Of a DNA stretch of 64,000 nucleotides, positions 25,807 to 36,350 are shown one piece after another; the first letter of the stretch is position 1, and each line of letters starts with the position of its first letter. Under the pieces are notes generated by a model. That model had not been told where the DNA came from, did no database searches, and worked only from the letters and a program-made list of their open reading frames with translations. The position numbers and the translations under genes are program-made. Where the stretch lies: assembly GCF_048544455.1 (NCBI RefSeq), contig NC_133536.1:201131325-201195324 (forward strand), read 5' to 3'. The stretch comes from Silene latifolia (Eukaryota; Streptophyta; Magnoliopsida; Caryophyllales; Caryophyllaceae).

Positions 25807-27118
25807 TGTTGGAAATCATATTTTAAATATCACATATTTTAGTTTAAAGTTTTAGTCATAAAAACTTAAGGATCTTATGCATGCAAATCAAATACAAGAG
25901 TGAAGAAAAATCGGTTCCTTACAATTGTATTTTCGGCTATATGGGCACAAGTAAGGTCTCCTACCTTCACTTGTTCTTGAGCTATCCATATTTTAGGATG
26001 ATCCTCCAAAGACTTCAAGTATAGAAGTCACTCCTCTTGATTGCACCCAAGATTATCCCTTATCCCCACTAAATAATATTTGCTGGATATTTGTCTAATA
26101 GTTTACCTTAAAATTGATTACTAACACTCATATATTACACTAATAATATTATTAATCTTTTATGAACAATTTGGATCATCATTTATCAAGTTTTAGAGAA
26201 AGATGAACAATAATGTGAGAGAGAGGAAAGTTATGCATGTGTATGAATGAACATGCATGAGTTGAATAGGTAGAGAACAAAATCTCTAGTGTATTGAAGG
26301 GGGTCACGGTTTTGGAGGTTGAGAGACCAATATATGGTCCTTCCCTTTTTCCTTTTGTTCTTATCAAAACCTTAGGCATGTAAGGCTAGGTAAGTAGTGT
26401 CATGATGATGTTATTTTAGCTTATTAAAATAAATCACCACCATCCACTAAACCCTCTACATTTCGGTCCACTTATAAAATGGACTACCATTTTATTTTGT
26501 CAATTTGTCAATTGTCACACAATATGTCACTTTGTCAATTGTCACACAATATGTCACATGTAGTATGTTACATGTTATTAATTAATTTAATGCATATTTA
26601 TCTCATAAATATCATTTTATAAATTAAGTAAATTACATACAACAAATTGACTAGTGATACTTGATCACATAAATAAAATGAGTCATAATTATAATTCACA
26701 ACATCTTGTAATTATAATTAACCATTCATTCTCATCTCTGTTGTTTCACAAACAATAAACTATTTTAGTAATAAAGTATTTTAATTACTAAATAAATCTT
26801 ATTACAATAAGATATCAATATACTCTCTCACAAATTGAATTGTTCAATTTTAAGGAATTGATTAACTTGTATCGTCATACAATTAATCAACTTAACAGAT
26901 TAGGGCATCATCCTTTAGGTGTGACATTAAGGGATCAACTGACCACCACCGTCCCACGACAGTAACGTCAAACTCTAGCAAGCCAATCGTTACCGATTAA
27001 TGTTGATCATTTGATTATAAAATGAATCATCCCTTGCGTATTCTTAAAAATGAGATTTAAACATGTGATCATCATGATCAACAATTGTGATCGCATTATT
27101 GTCGGGGACACTCCAACA
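25807..27118 (-). repeat. LTR of element B, right copy
   Basis: A 1312-bp LTR, the 5' LTR in element orientation, starting TGTTGGAAATC and ending CTCCAACA on the + strand. Compared with the left copy it has a short internal duplication around CACAATATGTCAC near 26517-26560. Confidence 0.9.
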
Positions 27119-27695
27119 GGAAAAATACTAGTTAAGTTGTTTTTTGGAACAATTTTTAATTTTTCAAAGATTCAATTTCCGAGACTGATTGGCGCAGTCT
27201 ACGGAATTGATTGTTGTGGTCATCCAAACTGATTGCCCGGTTTACCATGCTTTCTTATTTTCCAAAATCTGATTTTGTTAACTCTTAAGTCTTTTTAGCC
27301 TATATATTTAAGCCTTCTCCTTCATTTTGAGAAAAAAAAAAAACAAAAATCATTCTTCTCTCATACATTCTTAAGAAATATTCTTTGAGGTTTCAACGAT
27401 CTTGGCTGTTCTCATCTGCGTCTTTACCTACACCGAAGTCGTAGCGGTTGTGTTAATCCTGGGGGTCGAATGCCATTGAGGTCGTGTGTAGCAGATGGGG
27501 CATATTTGACTTTACGACAGTGACCTCAAGTCACGTCACAACCTCCTCGTTATTCAGATAAGCTCTCTCCATTTACTATTTCATAACTATTTATCATAAT
27601 TACAATTATATTATTTACTTTATAATACATAAGCTAATTTGTCCGAGACATGTTATGTTTTTCGCTACTAGTCATACTCTATGTATAACATATAT

Positions 27696-28103
27696 TGAAT
27701 TGTATATTTCAGAAATATAATTTGTTAACCTTACAATGATCAGGGTTGTTGGTATTTATAACAACCTCAAGTCAATCCTAACTAATTTTATACTATAGTT
27801 AGGTGATGGAACCATAATTAGTTTATAACTAACTTCCTATTTATCCAATATACCCCTTAAGCTGGACTACTTGGAAATAATAGACCAAGCTTAGAGGAGA
27901 GAAAAGTATGTTGAGTTGTTCCTAATGCCTTCGTCATAATGTCAGCTAACTTCTGATATGCTTGGTAGTCAGAAAGCCCTGTTGCTGTTTGTCCCTGACA
28001 AAATGACAATCAATACTCAAGTGCTTGGTCCATTTATGGAACACCGGGTTTTCAGAGATATGCAAAGCAGCTCTATTGTCACAATATAAACTCACATTCT
28101 TTA
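27696..28103 (-). mobile_element. Ty1/copia fragment: end of RNase H and start of 3' LTR
   Basis: On the minus strand the segment from about 28100 to 27870 reads like the end of a copia pol, with RNase H-type stretches such as LYCDN and a KALG-type tail. A short purine tract and AT-rich LTR-like sequence follow, reaching the right edge of element A. It is a fossil fragment, clearly broken, and its other parts are not in the window. The outer limits are approximate. Confidence 0.6.
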
Positions 28104-28388
28104 CTTAGAAAGTTAGAAGTTTGATTTTAGAAAAAATATTATTTTTCTATATTATCTAAACTCATTACTAAAAGTCACATAACAATCCAAATCTTTTACA
28201 AAAATAAAGTACATTTTGAAAAAGAATAACTCTAATGTAGAATTAGGTCGATTTTTAAGATCTAATTCGTGGAAAAAACATGTTGCTAGCTCGGCCTAGG
28301 GAGTCGTGTCTGTCATTCAGTTCCCGCATCAAACTCAGGCTCTAGTCTTTTCGGCTGAAACGAGGTGAACTGAATTGAATAGAGTTGA
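28104..28388. other. unassigned sequence left of solo LTR F
   Basis: AT-rich sequence ending in loose repeats of GAACTGAATTGAA, which continue on the far side of LTR F (about 33570-33720). The stretch is therefore one older locus split by F. Confidence 0.5.
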
Positions 28389-28941
28389 GCTTATGTAACA
28401 CCCCCGATTTTCGGCTAAATTAAAAATTATATTTACATTAAAAATTCACCAAAATACGGGGATATTATAGTCAATATACAATCTCCTTACAAAATGCTTT
28501 TATACAAAATGCTACAAAATGAAATAAAATTTAACAGTCTTTAATCAAAAGCTCGACTTGAAAATCTTTCCACTTATTACAAATCCTTTTTAAAACAAAA
28601 TGATACAAATAAAATTAAACTCCTACGAAGTGTTCAAATAAAATCTTGACTTGAAACCTTTTAAATCGCAGCGGAAGTCACCTGAAAATAAACCGTCACC
28701 ATGAGAGGTAGCCCAAATTGGACAAACACGAGCTGAATAACAAACACTACAAAATGGACAATACCTTATGGCAATTTAAATATTAGAACTAAAGGAAACG
28801 AAAATGAGAATTCTATAGTTTAGTATTTCCAATGATAAAACAAATAAGCTAACTTTGTTTCTACAAAATGATTGGTCAGAAGAAATTCAAGTACTAGCAC
28901 ATAAGAGCCGTTACTTCCTCAAGACTAAGAGGATTTTTCTG

Positions 28942-29183
28942 TATGCCCGGCTCGCCACTTCGGGTTATGAGCCAAACTATAATCCTCGGCATTTTAATAT
29001 GCCCGGCTCGCCACTGCGGGTTATGAGCCAAACTATAATCCTCGGCAATTTTTATATGCCCTCGGCAATTTTTATATGCCCGGCACGCCACTGCGGGTTA
29101 TGAGCCAAACTATAATCCTCGACAATTTTTATATGCCCGGCTCGCCACTGCGGCTTATGAGCCAAACTATAACCCTCGCAGTT
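28942..29183. repeat. tandem repeat, about 56-bp unit, four copies
   Basis: Units begin near 28945, 29001, 29078 and 29135 with GCCCGGCTCGCCACT and share TTATGAGCCAAACTATAA. The third interval is longer because of an extra 21-bp duplication of a CTCGGCAATTTTTATATG segment. The array lies inside solo LTR F. Confidence 0.85.
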
Positions 29184-30022
29184 TTGAAATTTTGATATAC
29201 AAGTAGATAACCTCTATATGAACAACTTCCTTTAGGAGAAATTATTCATTTGAAGCCTTTGGACTCGAATTTTTCTTAGATTAACTATACCAACTTCATG
29301 TGAAAGTGAAATTCTGACCCATATCCCTTCTTACAATAATATCTCTTGAACCACAAATCCCTTATAAAAATTCCTTACCAATCTGGAAACTAGACTCGAT
29401 TTGGAACAAATAAGTCCGAATGAAAAATCCCCGAAAATGACTTCTTACCAAACATTTACATTCAAACAAACTCTGTTTCTGTTGTGCATTCCAGACCAAG
29501 TTTACCAAATAAATCATAACTCCTATTCTATAAATCGTATGAATATGATCTTTACATATTTGGAAAGCTAAGATCAAGATTTAAAACTCTTATTCACAAA
29601 GTTTTCCCAAACTAATTCGTTTTCAATAGTTTATTGTATGATATTTACAACCCTTTCAGTTTTACAATTCTGCAAAAAACAGTTTTGAGTCATCTGAGCA
29701 AAACAATCATAACACTTAAACTACTTGGAGTTGGATTCTCTAATTGGTCTTTCTGGAAAGCTAAGACAAAGATCTAAATACTTGTCCGTGAGCAACTTTT
29801 CCCAATTCTCAGTGTTTCAGGCCGAAAAACTGGGTTTAATACAGATAAAGTTTCTGGGCAAATCAGTAAGCTCAGTTTTGATAAATTCATAGTCCAAACT
29901 TGTTTAAAACATGATTATCATCCTAAATCTTTACCTTAATTCACTTGAATATGTTAATTAAGTCCTTAAATATACAAAATCAGAAACTCATCATACCCAA
30001 ACAACTTTCATCTACTCAAACA

Positions 30023-30423
30023 CTGTGATGCTCGGACTCGGATACCATGATCCGACACGGATCCAAGGGTCCGATCCTTGAAATCTCAAAAACAAGGACT
30101 CGGATACGAGGATCATAATTTGAATTTGGACTCGGCTAATGTTTTATTTTTTTGAAAATAAATTGATTATTAGTTAAAAAAGTCAAAGAAAAGAAAGGAA
30201 AAGTAGTTTTTTCATGTTTAACATGAATGAAGACTTTTTACAAAGATTAAAATTCATGTCAAGATCACTCTTGATATAGGGCTGCTGTACAAAACAGAGG
30301 TTAAAAACAACACTCTCACACCGATTTCTCATAGAAGGATCCGTCAAGGATCCATGTCCGGATCCGTGTCCGGATCCTGTCCACCGGATCCTCAAGGTCA
30401 GGTGAAGTGTCCGAGCATCACAG
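30023..30423. mobile_element. hAT-type MITE (401 bp)
   Basis: Terminal inverted repeats CTGTGATGCTCGGAC and GTCCGAGCATCACAG are flanked by a perfect 8-bp duplication CTCAAACA (30015-30022 and 30424-30431). The interior is rich in GGATCC-like repeats and has no coding. It is nested in solo LTR F. Confidence 0.88.
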
Positions 30424-30930
30424 CTCAAACATAAACAAAATTAACCCTTGATTGAATTTGAAATTACTTTGTTAAGACCGTCTTACACCTTTGACTAATC
30501 CTTCCTTCTTAGGTCAAATCCACCTTCTTTTAACATAATAAGCTATAATTACTAAGGACTAATCTAAATTAATAAGACTAGATTGAAAGTTTGATGGTCT
30601 ACTTACCAAACATTAGAGAACAAGTTAATTAATTAGGGTGATTAGCTTGTTGTTGCTCTTCTGGTTCTTCCTTTCTTCACCTCTTCACCTCTCGGTACTC
30701 TTGCCTTCTACACTCTTTTTGCCCCCTTTTTTTTTATTCTCTTTTTTTTTTCCTTATCACTTCCGTATCTAGAATATAGTAGAATGGCTGACCAGCTAAG
30801 GTTATATATTAAGTTGGTTTTAATTGTATTTAGTCAATTTTCGTTACGATACGATACTTATTAACTTGCCAACATTCTGTTATGTAACTTACTCTCGAGT
30901 ACTTCACTTTAAAGTAACGTTTTATTATGG

Positions 30931-31742
30931 ATAAATTACAAATAACCACCATATATTTGTGTATTTTTACAAATAACCACCATGTATTTTTGTTTTTACA
31001 AATAACCCCCAAACTTTAATGTATACTCCCGATCACCACCGTATATTTGAATCGATACTCGTTTTCATATTTTCCGACTCGTTAATGAAAAATTTACGCG
31101 AAATACCCATATTACTCCCCCACTTACTTACATTCACTTCACTAACTTTTTAACATGCCCCATATTTAATCACATTTCCCCCCAATTCCCCCAAATCAGT
31201 TTATACTTTAAAACCCTAAATCTCAAAATCCCCAAATTAATTGATCCAATTCATTAGAAGATAAAAAAAAGGAACCAAGATAAAAGAAAAGCAAGTTCAT
31301 AGACATGCCTCCTCTTCAAGAAGTCGCACATCTCCGAACCCAGTGACGGGAAATTATCTAGGATAAATGTCGGAAATTGCAAATGTCGGTATTTCCCTGT
31401 AAAACATATGTGACTTGTTCTACTCTAGGAGAATCATGATCCTGAACAATCAATTCATATCTGACAACCTCCTTGCCTTCGATCCCTTGTAAATTGATTT
31501 GGGGAAAATGTGATTGAATATTGGGTATGTTAAAAGTTAGTGAAGTGAATATAAGTGGGGTAATATGAGTATTTTACGTAAATTTTTCATTAATGAGTCG
31601 GAAAATACGAAAAACGAGTATCGGTTCAAATATACGGGGTGATTGAGGAGTATACGTTAAAGTCTGGGGGTTATTTGTAAAAATAGAAATACATGGTGGT
31701 TATTTGTAAAAATACGTAAATACATGGTGGTTGTAATTTATT
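30931..31742. mobile_element. foldback MITE with long inverted ends
   Basis: The left arm repeats ACAAATAACCACCAT twice. The right arm holds the inverse ATGGTGGTTATTTGT and a second copy, so both arms pair over more than 100 bp with gaps. The outermost inverse match is ATAAATTACAA. I could not fix a target duplication, so the ends are good to about 10 bp. It has no coding. Confidence 0.7.
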
Positions 31743-31827
31743 TTTTTATTAGACATGTTAGTATGCGTTCTTAAGTATAGTTATCACTAGTCTTTTCTTT
31801 TCGTTCCCTTTCCGATTTAAGTTATTA

Positions 31828-31860
31828 CTAGTTGCAATGCCCGTGCTTTGCACGAGGCAG
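31828..31860 (-). mobile_element. Helitron-like 3' end
   Basis: On the minus strand a hairpin (CTCGTGC, loop AAA, GCACGGG, one G-T pair) is followed by GCATTGCAACTAG and then T. This is the hairpin plus CTRR layout of a Helitron 3' terminus inserted between A and T. The matching 5' TC end, which should lie to the right inside LTR F, was not identified, so the element's length is unknown. Confidence 0.5.
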
Positions 31861-33564
31861 TTTGTAATTTTTTTAAATTTCTCATCTATAATTATTGTAT
31901 CTTCCATAAAACATGTAATGTAATTTCAAAATAGGTATGCAGGTTTTTAACTCTTAATTATCAAATGGTTACATATTATCTTCCAGTGTTGTGTTTTGAT
32001 TTTGTATAATGCATCGGCTTTTACTTGTGTAAAGAAACCATCTTTACCAAAAGGTGAAGCTGATGATTTGAATTCCAAGATTGGCTATATACTCCAATAC
32101 CTCCTCACACGAATGTGTTTTGAGTTTGAAATGTAAATGCAACTACAAACCTCCTCATACCTGGGATTTAAACTTGGGACCTTTTTGGTCTTACTGGATA
32201 CCAATTTACGAAACCATCTCAACCAAAAACTTAAATTAATAGCACATCCCTACTTTCCCCTCGTGTCAGGCTAGTGCTCAAATTTCTTTAGCATGGTCCG
32301 ATAGTGATCAAATTTCTTTATCCCGGTTCGATTCAATCACTAAGAAAAGCCCAGACGTACACACCTTAGCCTGCTACTCAGTGGGCTGGGCTCGGAGTGG
32401 AAGAAGTTGCTCGGATTATTGTCACAATAGTACTTTCAAAATATTTTTATTATAATAAAACTGGGTATTAATATTATTGGGAACGACTACTAACTCGTGT
32501 TTTATTCACTATATATCTGCAGTTTATCTTTCATGTGAAAAATGTAAGAATGACAATTTAAGTAACCTAACTTCCACATTAAGGGAGACACTTTTGGAAA
32601 AGTTTAATTTTAATATCTCGCAATATTATGTGTAATATTTGACCCGTAATAAGGTTAAAACGGGTATATCCATCTTAAATGAGAATCTGTCATACCTAAA
32701 AGCATAGCCCTCCCTCTTTTATGTGAGGATTTTGTTTTTCAATAATCAAGTTTAACTTTTTTTATCTAAACGTAGACTTTACATTAATCATTTAATCATG
32801 TTTTGAAGGTGTACTATCTTTAATATCTACAAAAATTACAATCATTAATGGAGCAGTTTTGTTTTGCATTAAGAATTCTTTTGTGTCTTTAAATAAATCG
32901 TATACACATCATTAGTACAATATTGTTAAAATACTACGGCTGGTAATATATCAAATAGCATTTAGGATTAAAGGCGTGATTAATCTTTGTCTTGCTTTAG
33001 GATTTATCCCCATACCATAACAATTTTTTTAAGAGTTTGATACATTTATTGAGTGATTTATATTCGTAATTTTCAATATTAGTGAAAAGAATTTAGTTTG
33101 TTCTGGTTTTAGCCATTGAGGAAGATTCATGTGTTATTTTTCGGGGATGGCCTCCGAATGCATGCGTACTGTTCGACGAAGTGTCAAACTCAATTGTTAT
33201 AACTAATTTTACGTTATCTTATTGCTAATAAACAAATCCTAAATCTTATCTAAAGTCTCAAGTTATGTTTACGTATATAATTAACAACTATTTTTTTATA
33301 AGTAGTTTTTAAGAGTCGGAGTCTTTGATATCGCTTGAATCTCAACTTTTAATGTGAGAGCTCGAAAAGTTCCTGTTTTAATTATAAATAATGATATTAT
33401 TGGTTTTCTATTCGATTTCCAAATCGATGTACGATTTTCTTTACTATTCAAATTTGAATTTTGCATTACAAATATTCTTTTTCTTTTTTTTTTTCTAAAA
33501 TCTTATTTTAGCGAAAATATTTTCCACGTATTTCTTAGCTGAGTCAAATTTTCGGGGTGTTACA

Positions 33565-33802
33565 GCTTAACTGAATGGAACTGAATTGAACCGAATGCAG
33601 CTGAAATAAGAGTCAATTTTTTGATGAGATGAGCTAAACAAATTGACTGAAACTGAAAAAAAATTAAACTGAATAAAATTAAGTAGAATTAAAATAAGCT
33701 TAAATTAAGCCAAAAAGAACAGAACGTTACTCTCAAAAGTCTTTGATATTAAGAAATCACAAGAAAAAAATCCTATTATTTTAAAATTGAATTTGACATT
33801 AT
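33565..33802. other. degenerate GAATTGAA-type repeat right of LTR F
   Basis: Loose copies of CTGAATTGAA and AGCTGAAAT continue the sequence seen left of LTR F. No coding. Confidence 0.5.
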
Positions 33803-33805
33803 TTA

Positions 33806-34197
33806 GGCCCTGTTTGGTAAACAGCGGATTAATTTTAGTATAAGTAGATTGTAAAAGCAGATTGTAAAAGCAGATTATAAATAGCAGATTTTATCAGAAC
33901 GCTTGACTAGCTTAGTATAATACAATTAGCATAATTAATTTGAGTGTTTGGTAATTGGTAGATTAGGATTAATAGATTGTTAGTTTTCTTTGTAAAATGG
34001 AGTAAGGTTTCCTATTTTACAATATGCTAACAAATATGCTGGGGTAAACAGCATATTGTAAAACAGCATATTGACCCCAAATATGTTATTTCAATATACT
34101 ATTTGTCAAACACTAAAATTAGCATATTAACTGGTCAAACATGCTAAAACCCTTAAATATGCTAAAAATCGGTCAATATAACGTTTACTAAACACCC
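33806..34197. mobile_element. Tourist-like (PIF/Harbinger) MITE (392 bp)
   Basis: The ends GGCCCTGTTTGGTAAAC and, inverted, GGGTGTTTAGTAAAC are flanked by the trinucleotide TTA (33803-33805 and 34198-34200), the usual PIF/Harbinger target. The interior has repeated AGCAGATT and AGCATATT blocks and no coding. Confidence 0.78.
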
Positions 34198-34719
34198 TTA
34201 GCCTTAACATAATTCGAGAGATATCTAGTACCTAGACCTGTCAAACCGGTCAAACGGGCGGGTTACGGGTTCGGTCATTTCGGGTTCGGGTAAAATACGG
34301 GTCAAATCTATTTCGGGTTTGAAAAATACGGGTTTATACGGGTTTCAGGTCGAGCTTAGGTTAGAGCGGGTCAGATTAACGCCTTTTTAAAAAAATTCAG
34401 TTTCTTTAATTCTACTTATAAACGAATAATTATTCTTAATTTTTTTATTATTATCTAGTTTAATATATGATATTAGTAAGATTAAACATTTTTTACTTAA
34501 TATTTTCAATATCACACCGTTAGATGAACGGTTCGATATGGGTTTCAGGTAAAAAAAACGGGTTGATCAACATCTTTTTCTGTCATTTTTTTAAAATTTT
34601 TTTTTATATCATAATTCCTACCATTTATATGTTTGTTCTCATCTTGCTCGTCTTAGTCAACTTAATTGTCACCATTCTCGTCATCACCACCTCGTTATCA
34701 TCATCATTACCCTCACTAA

Positions 34720-35401
34720 TAGGGATGGCAATGAGTCGGGGACCCGACCCAGACCCTGAGGGTCGGACCCTAACGGGTCGGGTATGGGTCTCATTTTTTC
34801 AGACCCAATGGGTATGGGTCGGGTATGGGTCTTCAAAAAATATTTGGTCCGGTCCTAAGGTCTAAGTTATGAGACCCATACCCGACCCTTAGACCCTTTA
34901 TTAAAGAAAAAAAAATCAAAATTACAACTTTTCTGAATTCATACTGACTGACTGTAGAAACTCAACTAAAGTCTCTTTCTCTTCCCTCATCCCATAAAGT
35001 GATAAAACTCAACCAAACTCTTCTGACAATACCACCACTCCACCACTGACACAAGAAAACCACCACCACAGCACTGATACGCGACCGACAACCACCTCTC
35101 TAATAGCCGGCGACCGACAACCACCATTAACGGCAGATTAATAAACTCATAGTGTTAAAGTAGTATGAATTTTTTCTTTTTTAATATTATAGACCCATTG
35201 CTGTTAATCTTGTTACTAAAGTGGCTGAAACTCGGACCCATGGGTAGACCCAGACTCTACCCTTACCCATAGGGTCCGGGTATGGGTCCTCAAATTTTAG
35301 ACCCTTGCGGGTCTGGGTCGGGTACGGGTCCAAAGGAAAAATCTCGGGTCGGGTCCGGGTCTAGGCGGACCCTACCCAGACCCTACCCATTGCCATCCCT
35401 A
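34720..35401. mobile_element. hAT-type MITE, copy 1 (682 bp)
   Basis: Ends TAGGGATGGCAATG and CATTGCCATCCCTA are flanked by an 8-bp duplication CTCACTAA (34712-34719 and 35402-35409). The arms are made of ACCCGACCC-type repeats. It closely resembles 44884-45563 over its whole length. No transposase is present. It lies inside the MITE at 34233-36009. Confidence 0.92.
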
Positions 35402-35472
35402 CTCACTAACTTGCTAAGTACGACAATGAGACTCAAATAAGATGACAATGATGACGTGGCATGTGATCAGAG

Positions 35473-35775
35473 GTGATGAGGTGGCAGTGCCGACGTGGAA
35501 TGCGGTTCTACGTAATAAGATGAAAGTGACGTTGTGGCACACACTTCGAAGTGATGAGGTGGCAGTGCCGACATGGAATGCGGTCCAATGTAACACGGTG
35601 AAAGTAATGGCATGACACACACTTCAAGGTGATGACGTGGCATATCGCCTGAAATGATGACATGACAGTGCTGACGTAGAATACGGATCGACATAATATG
35701 GTGAAAGTGACGGTGTGGCACACACTTTGAGATGACATGACATATGGTTTAAGGTGATGGCGTGGCATTCCGTAT
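35473..35775. repeat. 78-bp tandem repeat inside the outer hAT MITE
   Basis: Units starting GTGATGAGGTGGCAGTG at 35473 and 35551 and GTGATGACGTGG at 35629 repeat every 78 bp. A partly shifted further copy lies near 35653-35735. The array gives long open frames on the minus strand, but only because of its repetition. Confidence 0.75.
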
Positions 35776-36017
35776 ATATACATATCTTTCCTTAAAATTT
35801 TATAAGTCAATACCTATTTGACATTATCAATTTTAAGGAAGATATATTGCCTTAACCCAACGGTCAACCCGTTACGGATCGGGTTTTGGCCCGTTATTTA
35901 CGGGTCAAAACGGGTTCGGGTATTTTTCGGGTTCGGGTTGAAAACACCGGATTATATACGGGTCGGGTTACGGTCGGTTTTCGGATTGGGTTAGATTTTG
36001 ACAGGTCTGCTAGTACC

Positions 36018-36350
36018 CATAGGCCATATCCCCACGTCATCTTAACCAATAAAAATATCAAAAAACGGAGCTGAAATAATCCAACATACAACGCTATATA
36101 TACCCTTCACACTTTGTTGCCGCATTTTTTTTTCTGTTACTCTGCTCTTATTTTTACTACTGCTCTCTCTACTCTTCCCGCCAAAATTTCCTTGTTCCTC
36201 ACGTTCTCTTCTCAAAACAAATTAACCCAAAAAAAAGAAAAAATTAAAATTCACAAAAATAGATATACACATATTACACACTATACCACTCCATTAATTA
36301 ATCACTAAGTTGAAAATATTGTTTCAATTGGAAGTTTCGGAGTTTCGCGT
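36018..36350 (+). promoter_or_regulatory. DREB2 proximal promoter and 5' leader
   Basis: TATATATA lies at 36095-36102, so transcription should start near 36125-36135. Upstream are an ACGT-core element CCACGTCA (36032-36039), which resembles an abscisic-acid response element, and a CCAAT box near 36046. The pyrimidine-rich leader from about 36125 to 36350 contains no ATG. The MITE duplication at 36010-36017 bounds the unique promoter, so any more distal control sequence must lie within or beyond the MITEs. The start site is inferred. Confidence 0.6.

Larger units (their letters stand above)
6985..27118 (-). mobile_element. LTR retrotransposon B (large non-coding element) with nested insertions
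   Basis: B is bounded by LTRs at 6985-8282 and 25807-27118, with ends TGTTGGA and TCCAACA. It is flanked by a perfect 5-bp duplication GGAAA (6980-6984 and 27119-27123) made in the right LTR of A. It reads on the minus strand. A site complementary to initiator tRNA-Met (GCTCTGATACCA on +, 25793-25804) sits 2 bp from the right-hand LTR. A copia-like polypurine tract (8283-8295, AAGTGGGAGAT on the minus strand) abuts the other LTR. After removing nested elements the interior is about 6 kb and shows no gag-pol frame, as in large retrotransposon derivatives. The copia affinity is inferred from the polypurine tract only. Confidence 0.9.
3376..27690 (+). mobile_element. LTR retrotransposon A (non-coding, split by B)
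   Basis: Left LTR is 3376-3963 (588 bp). The right LTR starts at 6939, is interrupted after 6984 by element B, and resumes at 27124 to end at 27690. Both begin TGTTGGAATAATGG and end ATAACA. A 5-bp target duplication TATAT lies at 3371-3375 and 27691-27695. A polypurine tract (about 6929-6938, GTGGGGGGAT) just before the right LTR sets the + orientation. The roughly 3.0 kb interior (3964-6938) has no frame resembling gag or pol, so A looks non-autonomous. Its LTRs differ more than those of B or D, which fits A being the oldest of the stack. The superfamily is not determined. Confidence 0.88.
28394..33564. mobile_element. solo LTR F, Ty3/gypsy-like, with nested MITEs
   Basis: The unit starts TGTAACACCCCC and ends GGGGTGTTACA, an 11-bp inverted pair. 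A 5-bp duplication GCTTA lies on both sides (28389-28393 and 33565-33569). No internal region or second LTR is seen, so it is read as a solo LTR enlarged by insertions: a hAT MITE (30023-30423), a foldback element (about 30931-31742) and a Helitron-like end at 31828. It resembles C and D in terminal sequence only. An alternative is a small non-autonomous element whose LTR copies are no longer recognisable. Confidence 0.72.
34233..36009. mobile_element. outer hAT-type MITE, holding a second MITE
   Basis: TAGACCTGTCAAA at the left end pairs with TTTGACAGGTCTG at the right. A perfect 8-bp duplication CTAGTACC (34225-34232 and 36010-36017) marks hAT transposition. Both arms are rich in ACGGGTC. 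The element is about 1.1 kb without the nested MITE at 34720-35401. Its right end is only 85 bp from the TATA box of the DREB2 gene. Confidence 0.87.

Noticed and set aside
28855-29103. Repeat-containing ORFs on both strands
   Set aside because: Produced by the 56-bp tandem repeat in solo LTR F.
34524-34865. 113-residue ORF with a hydrophobic stretch
   Set aside because: It crosses the border between two nested MITEs, so it cannot be a conserved gene.
35414-35810. Three overlapping minus-strand ORFs with repeated MSALPPHH-like peptides
   Set aside because: They come from the 78-bp tandem repeat inside a MITE, are open in several frames and have no start context.
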